A stretch of 64,000 nt of DNA, taken from Nocardia stercoris (GTDB lineage Bacteria; Actinomycetota; Actinomycetes; Mycobacteriales; Mycobacteriaceae). Below, piece by piece: positions 33,243 to 41,517 of this stretch (its first letter is position 1; every line of letters begins with the position of its first letter). Where the stretch lies: contig NZ_RFFH01000020.1 in the NCBI RefSeq assembly GCF_003696265.1, positions 46,348-110,347 of the forward strand, in the 5' to 3' direction. The notes under the pieces were generated by a model. That model saw only the letters and a list, made by a program, of their open reading frames with translations, ran no database searches and was not told where the DNA came from. The translations under genes and the position numbers were made by a program.

Positions 33243-34320
33243 CGAAGCCGAAACGTCCACGCCGCTACCGGTGATCGATCCCGGTGGCTGGGTATGTCCA
33301 CTGCCGCTGCGGGATTCGCCGACCATCGTGATGGCGCACGGCGGTGGCGGCGCGATGTCCGGCGAGCTGATCGAGTACCTGTTCCTGCCGGCGTTCGGCG
33401 CGGCCGCGCAGGCCGAACTCGGGGACGCGGCGGTGGTGGAGGTCGGTGACGTCCGGCTGGCGTTCTCCACCGACTCGTTCGTGGTGAAACCCCTGGTGTT
33501 CCCGGGCGGCACGATCGGCGAGCTGGCCGTCAACGGGACGGTGAACGATCTGGCCATGGTCGGCGCGCGGCCGCTGGTGCTGTCGACCGCGTTCATCCTC
33601 GAGGAGGGGACCGAACTGGCCGAGATCGCCAGGGTCGCGGAGGCTCTCGGCACCGCGGCCGGCGCGGCCGGGGTGAAGCTGGTCACCGGCGACACCAAGG
33701 TGGTGGATGCCGGGCACGGGGACGGTGTGTTCATCAACACCGCCGGTATCGGGGTGGTGCCCGACGGGGTGGACATCCGCCCGCAGCGGGCACGGCCCGG
33801 CGACATCGTGCTGATCAGCGGTGATATCGGGGTGCACGGGATCGCGGTGATGAGCTGCCGCGAAGGCCTGCAATTCGGCACCACCGTGCTGAGCGACACC
33901 GCGCCGCTGAACGGTCTGGTCGCCGCAGTCCTGGCCACGGGTGCCGACGTGCACGTGCTGCGCGACCCGACCCGCGGCGGGGTCGCCGCCACGCTCAACG
34001 AGATCGCGAAGGTAGCGGAAGTCGGTGTGCGGCTCGACGAGCGGCTGCTGCCCATCCCCGACGGGGTCCGTGACGCCTGTGGTCTACTGGGTTTGGACCC
34101 GCTTTACGTGGCGAACGAGGGCAAGGCGGTCGCGTTCGTCGCGCCCGAGGACGCCGATCGTGTGCTGGCGGCGATGCGGGCGCATCCGCTGGGCAGCCGG
34201 GCCGCGATCATCGGTGAATGCGTCGCGGACCACCCCGGTATGGTGGTCGCCCGTACCGCTCTCGGCGGGACCAGGGTGGTGGACCTGCCTGCCGGCGAAC
34301 AGCTGCCCCGGATCTGCTGA
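33235..34320 (+). CDS. hypE: HypE carbamoyl dehydratase
   Basis: A 361-aa AIR-synthase-like ATPase that converts the thiocarbamate on its own C-terminal Cys to thiocyanate. The C-terminus PRIC carries that cysteine. HGGGGAMSGELIEYL near residue 35, FSTDSFVVKP and VNGTVNDLAMVGA are the ATP-site motifs. It overlaps hypD by 8 bp. It works with HypF to supply the cyanide ligands. Confidence 0.95.
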   Translation: MLDEAETSTPLPVIDPGGWVCPLPLRDSPTIVMAHGGGGAMSGELIEYLFLPAFGAAAQAELGDAAVVEVGDVRLAFSTDSFVVKPLVFPGGTIGELAVNGTVNDLAMVGARPLVLSTAFILEEGTELAEIARVAEALGTAAGAAGVKLVTGDTKVVDAGHGDGVFINTAGIGVVPDGVDIRPQRARPGDIVLISGDIGVHGIAVMSCREGLQFGTTVLSDTAPLNGLVAAVLATGADVHVLRDPTRGGVAATLNEIAKVAEVGVRLDERLLPIPDGVRDACGLLGLDPLYVANEGKAVAFVAPEDADRVLAAMRAHPLGSRAAIIGECVADHPGMVVARTALGGTRVVDLPAGEQLPRIC

Positions 34321-34350
34321 ACGGCAGGCGGCGCGAAATCGGGAGCAGCG

Positions 34351-35454
34351 ATGTGGCGAGCAACGTCGGCGATGGTCACGCGGGAGTGGTCGGAGTGGGA
34401 TCGGCCGCAGCGCCGCAGCGTGACGGTCATGGTCGCGACCGTGGTGCTGCTGCAGGTGGTGGGCTGGGGCATGCTGCTCACGGTCGTGGTGCCCGGTCGT
34501 TTCGCTTCCAGTGAAGCGGTTTTCGGCGCCGGCCTGGGCCTGACCGCGTACACGTTGGGCGTGCGGCACGCCTTCGACGCCGATCACATCGCCGCCATCG
34601 ACAACACCACCCGGAAACTGGTGGCCGAGAACCGGAAACCGCTGTCGGTCGGGTTCTGGTTCTCGCTCGGCCATTCGTCGGTCGTCTTCGTGATGGTGCT
34701 CGCACTCGCGTTCGGGGTGCGGGCGCTGGCGTCCGGGGTGCGGGACGAGCACTCCCGGCTGCACACCTACGCGGGGATACTCGGCAGTGGCATCTCCGGG
34801 ACGTTCCTGCTCCTCATCGCCCTGCTGAACCTGGTGTCGCTGTTCGGCATCGGCCGGGCGCTGCGCGCGCAACGCCGCGGTCACTACGACGAGACGGCAC
34901 TCGACGCGCTGCTGGAGACGCGGGGGGCGATCAACCGGCTGCTGTCGCCGCTGGTGCGCGGTGTGCGCGAGCCGCGGCACATGTATCCGATCGGACTGCT
35001 GTTCGGCCTCGGGTTCGACACCGTCACCGAGGTGAGCCTGCTGGTGCTCGCCGGTGGTGCCGCCACCGGCGAGGTGCCGTGGTACGCGATTCTCGTACTG
35101 CCGGTGCTGTTCTCGGCGGGCATGACGCTGTTCGACTCGCTCGACGGCGCGTACATGAGCTACGCCTACGGCTGGGCGTTCGCCGAGCCGCGCCGCAAGA
35201 TCTACTACAACCTGGTGGTGACGGGGCTGTCGGTGCTGGTGGCGCTGCTGATCGGCGGCCAACAGATCGTGTCGGTGGTCGCCGAGCGGCTGCGCATCAC
35301 ATCGGGTCCGGTGGCGTGGATCGGGAACATGGATCTGGGATCGCTGGGGTTCGCGATCGCGGCGCTGTTCCTGGGCGTGTGGCTGCTGGCCGTCGCGACG
35401 TGGCGTTACCGCGACGCCAAGCGCACTCGACCGGCGGCGGAGCCCGCACCGTGA
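34351..35454 (+). CDS. hoxN: Nickel/cobalt permease, NiCoT family
   Basis: A 367-aa membrane transporter with about eight helices. The helix II signature HAFDADHIAAIDN, with the metal-binding His and Asp residues, identifies it as a NiCoT (HoxN/NixA). Further motifs are LGHSSVVF and GLGFDTVTEV. It supplies nickel to the hydrogenase maturation route. The next gene starts inside its stop codon (GTGA). Confidence 0.93.
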   Translation: MWRATSAMVTREWSEWDRPQRRSVTVMVATVVLLQVVGWGMLLTVVVPGRFASSEAVFGAGLGLTAYTLGVRHAFDADHIAAIDNTTRKLVAENRKPLSVGFWFSLGHSSVVFVMVLALAFGVRALASGVRDEHSRLHTYAGILGSGISGTFLLLIALLNLVSLFGIGRALRAQRRGHYDETALDALLETRGAINRLLSPLVRGVREPRHMYPIGLLFGLGFDTVTEVSLLVLAGGAATGEVPWYAILVLPVLFSAGMTLFDSLDGAYMSYAYGWAFAEPRRKIYYNLVVTGLSVLVALLIGGQQIVSVVAERLRITSGPVAWIGNMDLGSLGFAIAALFLGVWLLAVATWRYRDAKRTRPAAEPAP

Positions 35455-36179
35455 CCGCGCCGAGCGGGCCGCAACTGTTCGCGCGCTACGCGTATGCGCC
35501 GAACGCGCTGGGCTACTGCGGTCCCGCCGAGGGCCTGGCCGATCGCACCGATGCCGAGATCCGAGTGCTGGCTCGGCACTTCACGGGGGCGTGGCCGTAT
35601 CTGCGGGTGCTGTCCGCGCTCACCGGGATCGCCGACCCGCTCGACCCGCGCCTGGTCGAATCCTATTGGCTCGGTGGCGGACTCGGCTCCGGCGTGGCGC
35701 CGGCGAAGTTCCTGGCCGAGCTGCTGGCGATCATCGCCCCCATCGTCGGCGGATACTGGGAGCACCTGACCCCGGCCTTGGCCACCGAGGCCGCGCCCGA
35801 CCACAATTTCCACGTCTTCGGCATCTACCCGTGGACCCATCTGCTGGGCCGGGTACCGGCCGACCAGCCCATCCGGATCCTGGACAGCTGCCGGATCACA
35901 CCGGCCCGCGTGTGTGCCCGCGACAGCCGCACGCTCACGGTGTGCGGGAAACGCCTGGGCTGGACCGGCGATCGGCTCACCCTGTCGGCCGAGGACGTCT
36001 GGACGGTATCGGTGACCCCGGGTACGGCCGTGGTCGCCGCGGACATTGCCTGCGGCGATCAGGTGGCCCTGCATTGGGACCACGTGTGCGGCCGGCTCGA
36101 CGCCGACGCGGTCGACCGGCTGACCGCCGGCACGGCCCGGCAACTGAAGGCAACGAATGCTCGCCTGACACATCGCTGA
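35451..36179 (+). CDS. Hydrogenase-operon protein of unknown function (DUF6390-like)
   Basis: A 242-aa soluble protein. It begins LFARYAYAPNALGYCGPAEG, then has ESYWLGGGLG and the block DHNFHVFGIYPWTHLLG. The C-terminal third is beta-rich (RILDSCRITPARV, VTPGTAVVAADIACGDQVALHWDHVC). HypC-like SH3 or barrel folding is possible at the end but not shown. I link it to DUF6390 from memory. GTG start overlaps the permease gene by 4 bp. Confidence 0.7.
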   Translation: MTAPSGPQLFARYAYAPNALGYCGPAEGLADRTDAEIRVLARHFTGAWPYLRVLSALTGIADPLDPRLVESYWLGGGLGSGVAPAKFLAELLAIIAPIVGGYWEHLTPALATEAAPDHNFHVFGIYPWTHLLGRVPADQPIRILDSCRITPARVCARDSRTLTVCGKRLGWTGDRLTLSAEDVWTVSVTPGTAVVAADIACGDQVALHWDHVCGRLDADAVDRLTAGTARQLKATNARLTHR

Positions 36180-36192
36180 ACGAGGTGACGAC

Positions 36193-37083
36193 ATGCGAAC
36201 CGACGGAGACAGCTGGGACATCGTGACGAGTGTGGGCCTGACCGCCTTGGGCGTCGCGGCCTTTCGCGCACTGGAGAGCAACGATCCCGACGGGCTGATC
36301 CGGGACGACTACGCGCCCTGGTTCGTGGCGGCCGCCGACGAACCGCACTTCGTGCAGCTGCTGGCGGATCCGGCGGCGGCCGGCCCGCGCGAGCGCTTCG
36401 GCCGGTTCATGGGCGTCCGGACCAGGTTCTTCGACGAATTCTTCGCGGCCGCATGGACCAGCGGCGTCCGCCAGGCGGTGATCCTCGCCGCCGGCCTGGA
36501 CGCCCGCGCCTACCGCCTGGACTGGCCCGCCGACATGGTCGTCTACGAGATCGATCAGCCCCTGGTCCTGGAGTTCAAGCACCGGGTGCTCGCCGACCAT
36601 CGGGCCGTTCCCGCCGCCGAACGGCGCGCGATCGCGGTCGATCTGCGCGACGACTGGCCGTACGCGTTGGCCGCGGCCGGTTTCGACCCGGCCCGCCCCA
36701 CCGTATGGTCCGCCGAGGGCCTGCTCCCGTTCCTGCCCGGCGCGGCCCACGACGCGCTCTTCACCCGCATCGACGCCCGATCCGCGCCCGGCAGCAGCGT
36801 GGCCGCCGACGAATTCACCGGTCGCGTAGATCCCGCGACTTTCGCCGCCCTGGAAGACAAGTACTTCGGCAGCAACCCCTTCGGCACCGTCGACATCGGC
36901 GACCTCTGGTACGACGACCCTCGCGAAGATCCCGCCGACCTGCTGTCCCGCCGCGGCTGGAATGTCCACACCGCCAACCCCTTCGACCTCGCCGCCGAAT
37001 ACGGCCGCGCGGTCGACGACCTGCCTCCCGAACTACGCGGCCTCACCGAGAGAATGGAATACGTGACCGCCGAGAAGACGTAA
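36193..37083 (+). CDS. Class I SAM-dependent methyltransferase (TIGR00027-like)
   Basis: A 296-aa methyltransferase of the leucine-carboxyl-methyltransferase-related family common in Nocardia and mycobacteria. The SAM site is VILAAGLDARAYRLDWP with VVYEIDQPLVLEFK after it, and SAEGLLPFLPG is the third landmark. Such proteins act on hydroxyl or carboxyl groups of unknown metabolites. It lies 13 bp after the unknown gene of the hydrogenase operon with its own GAGGTGA site, so it may be a passenger at the end of the operon. Confidence 0.87.
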   Translation: MRTDGDSWDIVTSVGLTALGVAAFRALESNDPDGLIRDDYAPWFVAAADEPHFVQLLADPAAAGPRERFGRFMGVRTRFFDEFFAAAWTSGVRQAVILAAGLDARAYRLDWPADMVVYEIDQPLVLEFKHRVLADHRAVPAAERRAIAVDLRDDWPYALAAAGFDPARPTVWSAEGLLPFLPGAAHDALFTRIDARSAPGSSVAADEFTGRVDPATFAALEDKYFGSNPFGTVDIGDLWYDDPREDPADLLSRRGWNVHTANPFDLAAEYGRAVDDLPPELRGLTERMEYVTAEKT

Positions 37084-37090
37084 AGCGCTG

Positions 37091-38104
37091 TCAGGGTTGG
37101 GAGTTCGCCCAGCGGCTGATGGTTCTGCGGGCGGAGCGGGGGTCGGTGTAGCCGAGGGCGCGGGCGCGTTCGGTGTCGTTGAGGTGGGCGGCGCGGCCGC
37201 GTTCGTAGCGGAGGCGGCGGGCGTGGTCGAGTTCGGCGCGCCACGTGGTGCCCTCCTCGGCGAGGCGGCGTTGCAGGCTGCGGGGGCTCATGGCGAGGTT
37301 GTGGGCGACCTGGTGGATGGTGACCGGGCCGTCGTCCAGGGCGGCGACGAGGATCTCGGCGAGCCGGCCGGGCCAGTCGGTGACCGGCGGCGACTGCATA
37401 TCGGCCGCGGCGGCGGCCAGGACGGCGGCGAGGTTCGGGTCGGCGAAGCGGGACGGGAGTTCGAGGTCGGCCGCGCGCAAGGTGACCCGGTCGGCGGGGG
37501 CGTCGAATTCGATCGAATCGGTCCGGAAGAACTCGATCAGGTGGCGGTGGTGCGCCGGCGCCGGCTGCCGGAAACTCACGTGTTCGGCGGCCAGCGGCGC
37601 GCCGGTCAGGTCACAGGCGCGCACGAAATAGGCGAACACACCGAACTGGGCCGAGAGTTGCGCGCCGCGGGGGCCGCGCGGGTCGGACGCGAAATCGAAA
37701 CTGCCGGCGCCGTTGCCGGAGGTGCGGGCCCGGGCGCCGCGGTCGGTGCTCAGCGTCGCGCGATAGCGGTTGTTGATCTCCATGGCGTCGCGCAGCGTGG
37801 GTGCGGTGATGGTCAGGTAATGGTGGATCCCGATCAGGCGCGGGTCGTAGCGCTCCGCCACCTGCTGCGCGATATCGGTTGCGCCGGTGAGAAATTCGAT
37901 GACTTCCCAGGCACGCAGATACTGTGTACTGGGGATGCTGGCATGCTCGGTAGTGGGCAGCGGTGTGGTGAGCCGGCATTCGCGCGTGAGCGCCTCGGGT
38001 GACACCCCGAGTTGCACGGAGGACTGCAGCACCGCCTGCAGGAGTTGAACATTGGTGGTGGCGGGTGCGCCCACGGCACGGTCCGGCACGAGAACTGTCT
38101 CCAC
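37091..38104 (-). CDS. AraC family transcriptional regulator
   Basis: A 337-aa regulator with an N-terminal arabinose-binding-like/DUF-type sensor (residues 20-210) and a C-terminal HTH (about 250-337). The first helix pair is TIHQVAHNLAMSPRSLQRRLAEEG; the second is degenerate (ALGYTDPRSARRTISRW). This layout is common in actinomycetes for OruR- or GadX-like regulators. It is convergent with the methyltransferase, 7 bp apart, and upstream of no obvious target. Confidence 0.85.
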   Translation of the reverse strand: METVLVPDRAVGAPATTNVQLLQAVLQSSVQLGVSPEALTRECRLTTPLPTTEHASIPSTQYLRAWEVIEFLTGATDIAQQVAERYDPRLIGIHHYLTITAPTLRDAMEINNRYRATLSTDRGARARTSGNGAGSFDFASDPRGPRGAQLSAQFGVFAYFVRACDLTGAPLAAEHVSFRQPAPAHHRHLIEFFRTDSIEFDAPADRVTLRAADLELPSRFADPNLAAVLAAAAADMQSPPVTDWPGRLAEILVAALDDGPVTIHQVAHNLAMSPRSLQRRLAEEGTTWRAELDHARRLRYERGRAAHLNDTERARALGYTDPRSARRTISRWANSQP

Positions 38105-38212
38105 TACTTACTCTTCGGAATGCCGTGATTGTACCGGCGGTGGCCGACATCCGGGCATCGATGCGCGGCGCCCGCCGCCGGCGGGTGCCGGGGCGGGCGC
38201 CCTGGGCCGAGA

Positions 38213-38485
38213 TCACCTGGGCTGCGCGGTCGCTCGCCCCTTCGTCAGCATGCCGACCAGTGTGGTCAGGACCGCGCCCACCGCGCCACCACCACCGACC
38301 TGCGCGATGACCTGGCCGAAGTCGAGGCCGCCGCTGCTCAGCGCCTCGATGAGCGCACCGGTGAGGCCACCGCCGACGGCACCGGCGACGCTGTTACCGC
38401 CGACGCCCAGACTCAGCGCGTTCTTGCCCAGACCGGCCAGATTGCCGCCGACCAGTCCGCCGATCAAACCCAGCAACCAATCCAT
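38213..38485 (-). CDS. Gly-rich small membrane protein
   Basis: A 90-aa hydrophobic protein rich in Gly, Ala and Leu (LLGLIGGLVGGNLAGL, then GGGAVGAVLTTLVGML). Glycine-zipper repeats suggest one or two membrane-inserted helices, as in small envelope proteins of mycolata. It follows the LGFP gene by 31 bp on the same strand and is probably co-transcribed. Its function is unknown. Confidence 0.7.
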   Translation of the reverse strand: MDWLLGLIGGLVGGNLAGLGKNALSLGVGGNSVAGAVGGGLTGALIEALSSGGLDFGQVIAQVGGGGAVGAVLTTLVGMLTKGRATAQPR

Positions 38486-38516
38486 GGTCGTTTCCCTTTC
38501 TGAGCTGCGAGTCGGG

Positions 38517-39572
38517 TTACCGGTCCTGGTCGCCGAGGGTCTTGTGGTCGTAGGAGAACGGGACGTCCTCCGCCGACTCCGGTGTGATCCGCGGCTTCTC
38601 CCGGCCGGACCGCTCGGTCGGGAGGTCGGGCCGGGCGGAGCGGTAGGTCGGGGCGGGGCGTTCGGGGATCGGCGGCGCCTCCGGCCGGCGGGTGACGTGG
38701 TCGCCCGTGGTGCGGTACCGGGGTTCGGGCTCGGCGGTACGGGTGGCGGGCTTGCGCCCGACCAGTGGCTCGCTCGCCAGCTGCTTGCCGATCAGCGACA
38801 GCAGCCAACCGACGGCGGCCGCGATGGCCAGGCCGATCGGCAGCCCCCACCAGCGGTTGATCCCGTTGTCCGTGGACGCCGCGGCCGCGGGCGGTGCCGC
38901 CGGCGCGCCCTCGGTGCCGCCGCCCGGTACGTGGTAGCCGGGCAGGTTCGTCGCGAGGTCGGCCGGTGTGGTGACCAGACCGGCCGCCGGCGACCAGGAG
39001 ATCTCGGTGCCGCCGGGGCCGGCGAATTGCGCGCTGTCGGTGCCGTTCACGCCGGTCACGTCGGAGGTCGGATACCCGAACGGTCCGGTGACGTCGCCGC
39101 TGGCCCGCCACGCGGTCAGGACCGGGCCCTTGACCAGCCAGGTGCCGCCGTCGGGTTTCCAGTACATGGCGGCCCCGCCGGGTGCGGCGAAGTCGTTGAA
39201 CCGGCCGATCCCGTCGGTCGCGGGCGACTCGTCGTTGATCGGGAAGCCGAGCGGGCTCGCCGGACCGCCCATCGCCCGGTACTTCTCGGCGATATCGCCG
39301 TAGATCACCTTGGCGCCGGTGGACGGCGAGTAGTAGATGTATCCGCCGCGGTAGTCGCGCTCGGCGCCGCCGGCGATCTCGGTCGCCGGCCCGAGCGGCT
39401 CACCGAGCAACGACCCGGCGCCGCCGTATTCGGCGTAGCGGGCGTCGATGGCGGCGGCGTCCGCGGCCGGGTCGGCGGTGGCGGAGTGCGGCCCGGTCAG
39501 CAGTCCGAAGGCCAATGCGGTGGCGCCGCCGAGGGTGAAGACGTAGCTCGGATACTGGCGTCGAGTAATCAT
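38517..39572 (-). CDS. Secreted LGFP-repeat protein
   Basis: A 351-aa exported protein. The N-terminus MITRRQYPSYVFTLGG has a signal peptide ending near ATADP. It is followed by three to four LGFP-like repeats (LLGEPLGPATEI, SPLGFPINDE, GPFGYPTSDV) that in corynebacteria and mycobacteria help anchor proteins to the arabinogalactan-mycolate layer. A transmembrane helix at about residues 245-265 (LPIGLAIAAAVGWLLSLIG) and a basic, Pro-rich cytoplasmic tail follow. The ATG at 39572 has AGAGGAGT. It is upstream of the small Gly-rich protein. Confidence 0.85.
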   Translation of the reverse strand: MITRRQYPSYVFTLGGATALAFGLLTGPHSATADPAADAAAIDARYAEYGGAGSLLGEPLGPATEIAGGAERDYRGGYIYYSPSTGAKVIYGDIAEKYRAMGGPASPLGFPINDESPATDGIGRFNDFAAPGGAAMYWKPDGGTWLVKGPVLTAWRASGDVTGPFGYPTSDVTGVNGTDSAQFAGPGGTEISWSPAAGLVTTPADLATNLPGYHVPGGGTEGAPAAPPAAAASTDNGINRWWGLPIGLAIAAAVGWLLSLIGKQLASEPLVGRKPATRTAEPEPRYRTTGDHVTRRPEAPPIPERPAPTYRSARPDLPTERSGREKPRITPESAEDVPFSYDHKTLGDQDR

Positions 39573-39825
39573 CTCGCGAACTCCTCTGCTCGGAAGCTGG
39601 GGTTGCCTGACGCGTACTCCTCTACCTACGGAAGTTCCGCTGTTCGGTACTGAATTGCTTGGTCCGATCGAGATCGAGGCGTTGCTGCGGGGCGTCAGCC
39701 ACCGCGCGCAGCTGCCGTAACGGCACACGCTACGTGATCTTGAGCCGAGTTGAGCAAACTTTCGGTAACTATCCGGCCCGGGGGGAAACCCGCCGGATCC
39801 GGTCGCCACCCCGCCGGCTGGCATC

Positions 39826-40806
39826 ATGGGTGGAATGGCTGCCGAGGTCGACGTCTCGCCGGGCGCGCTCGACGCGCTGCGCGTCCCCTTGACCGGGTAC
39901 TGCTATCGCATGCTCGGTTCGGCGGCCGATGCCGAGGACGCCGTGCAGGAGACACTGATCCGCGCCTGCGCCCGGCTCGACACCTTCGATCCGGCGCGGG
40001 CCCGGCTGTCCACCTGGGTGCACGCCATCGCGACCAATATCTGCCTCGACATGCTGCGTGCCGCCTGGCGCCGGATGCTGGTGTGGGAGGGCCCGGCCGG
40101 GGCGGATTTCGATCCCGACGCGGTGCTGCCGGGGGAGCGGTGGGTGGAACCCGCGCCGGACGCCCGGCTGATCGGGCCTGACGATCCGGCCGACGTGGTG
40201 ATCCGGCGGGAATCGGTGCGACTGGCGTTCGTGGCGGCCCTGCAGCATCTGCCGCCGCGACAGCGCGCCGCCCTGGTGCTACGAGAGGTGCTGGAGTTCA
40301 CTGCCGCCGATGTGGCCGGCATGCTGGGCACCAGCACCGCCGCGGTCAACAGCGCGGTGCAGCGCGCGCGAGCGACGCTGAACGAGGTGCGGCCCGCGCC
40401 GACCGCCGCGCTCGACCTCGCCGACGCGCGCGATCGCGAGCTGCTCGACCGCTACACCACCGCATTCGAGACCCACGACGTCGAGCTGTTGGCCTCGCTG
40501 CTGTGCGCGGACGTCGAAACGAGCATGCCGCCGTTCGCCTGGCGGGTCACCGGCCGGGGCGCGTTCCTCGCGATGTTCGCGGCCACCGACGCCTGCGTGG
40601 ACGACCGGCTGGTCCCGGTGGCGTTCAACGGGTCGGCGGGTTTCGGTCAGTACCGGCCCGACACCGCGGGCGTGTTGCGGCCGTTCGCGCTGATCGCGGT
40701 GGAGGCCCGCGACGGCCGGATCGCGCGCACGGTGACCTTCCTCGGTTCCGGTGACCGGTTCCCGGAGTTCGGGCTGCCGGAGAAGTTGGTGTCCGCCGGC
40801 CGATGA
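39826..40806 (+). CDS. ECF sigma factor with C-terminal SnoaL domain (SigG-like)
   Basis: A 326-aa sigma-70 family protein. Region 2 is YCYRMLGSAADAEDAVQETL, region 4 is LQHLPPRQRAALVLREVLEF with AADVAGMLGTSTAAVNSAVQ. After residue 190 a SnoaL-like domain follows (LLDRYTTAFETHDVELLASL). This order is that of SigG/SigJ-type factors that have no classical anti-sigma partner; the C-terminal domain regulates activity instead. ATG 39826 or 39835. No anti-sigma gene is adjacent. The small mycothiol-type gene after it may be in its regulon. Confidence 0.88.
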   Translation: MGGMAAEVDVSPGALDALRVPLTGYCYRMLGSAADAEDAVQETLIRACARLDTFDPARARLSTWVHAIATNICLDMLRAAWRRMLVWEGPAGADFDPDAVLPGERWVEPAPDARLIGPDDPADVVIRRESVRLAFVAALQHLPPRQRAALVLREVLEFTAADVAGMLGTSTAAVNSAVQRARATLNEVRPAPTAALDLADARDRELLDRYTTAFETHDVELLASLLCADVETSMPPFAWRVTGRGAFLAMFAATDACVDDRLVPVAFNGSAGFGQYRPDTAGVLRPFALIAVEARDGRIARTVTFLGSGDRFPEFGLPEKLVSAGR

Positions 40807-40864
40807 GTCGGGGCCCGGGCGGTCGTATCAGTAGTGAACCTGCCCCCGACGAAACGACGGATAC

Positions 40865-41455
40865 ATGCCTGACACCGATGCCTACCTGCGCGAACAGACC
40901 GTGGCCGAGCGGCAGCGCCTCGCCGACCTGCTCACCGGCCGCACCCGCGACGAGTGGGGTACGCCCTCGCTGTGCGCGGGCTGGACGGTCCGGGAGGTCG
41001 TCGCGCACCTCACCATGCCGTTCCGGCTCTCGCCGCCGAGGTTCCTGCTCGGCCTGGTCGGCGCCGGATTCTCGTTCCACCGGTTCGCCGACCGCGCCGC
41101 GCGCGCCGACACCGCCCGGATGAGCGACGCCGACCTGCTCGCCGCGCTGCGTGACAATGTCGAGCACCCGTGGCGGCCGCCGGGCGGCGGACCGGCGGGC
41201 GCGCTGTCCCACGACGTGATCCACGGCCTGGACATCACCGAGCCGCTCGGGCTGGCGCCCGCCCCGCCGGAGCGGATCGCCACGGTGGTACGGCATGCGA
41301 CCCCGAAGTCGTTGGCGTACTTCGGCGTCGACCTCGACGGTCGGCAACTGCGCGCCACCGACGCGGACCTGACCATCGGCTCCGGCACCGAGGTGCTGTT
41401 GCCGGCCAAGGACATCCTGCTCACCATCACCGGCCGCCGTCCGCTCCCGGACTGA
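40865..41455 (+). CDS. DinB/maleylpyruvate isomerase N-terminal domain protein
   Basis: A 196-aa protein of the mycothiol-dependent maleylpyruvate isomerase/DinB superfamily. QTVAERQRLADLLTGRTRDEW and SLCAGWTVREVVAHLT are the usual N-terminal four-helix features, with His in VAHL and HDVIHGLDI likely as metal ligands. Such proteins use mycothiol as cofactor or transfer thiols. It follows the sigma-factor gene by 58 bp on the same strand and ends at a strong terminator. Confidence 0.85.
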   Translation: MPDTDAYLREQTVAERQRLADLLTGRTRDEWGTPSLCAGWTVREVVAHLTMPFRLSPPRFLLGLVGAGFSFHRFADRAARADTARMSDADLLAALRDNVEHPWRPPGGGPAGALSHDVIHGLDITEPLGLAPAPPERIATVVRHATPKSLAYFGVDLDGRQLRATDADLTIGSGTEVLLPAKDILLTITGRRPLPD

Positions 41456-41463
41456 ACGCCGGT

Positions 41464-41509
41464 GGCGGCACGGGATTTCGGGTCGGGATTCCCGAAACCC
41501 CGTGCCGCC
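41464..41509. terminator. Bidirectional terminator, 19-bp stem
   Basis: The stem pairs 41464-41482 with 41491-41509 with one mismatch and an 8-nt loop. It lies between the convergent DinB-like gene and the cholesterol oxidase gene. Confidence 0.75.
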
Positions 41510-41517
41510 CTGCGTGA

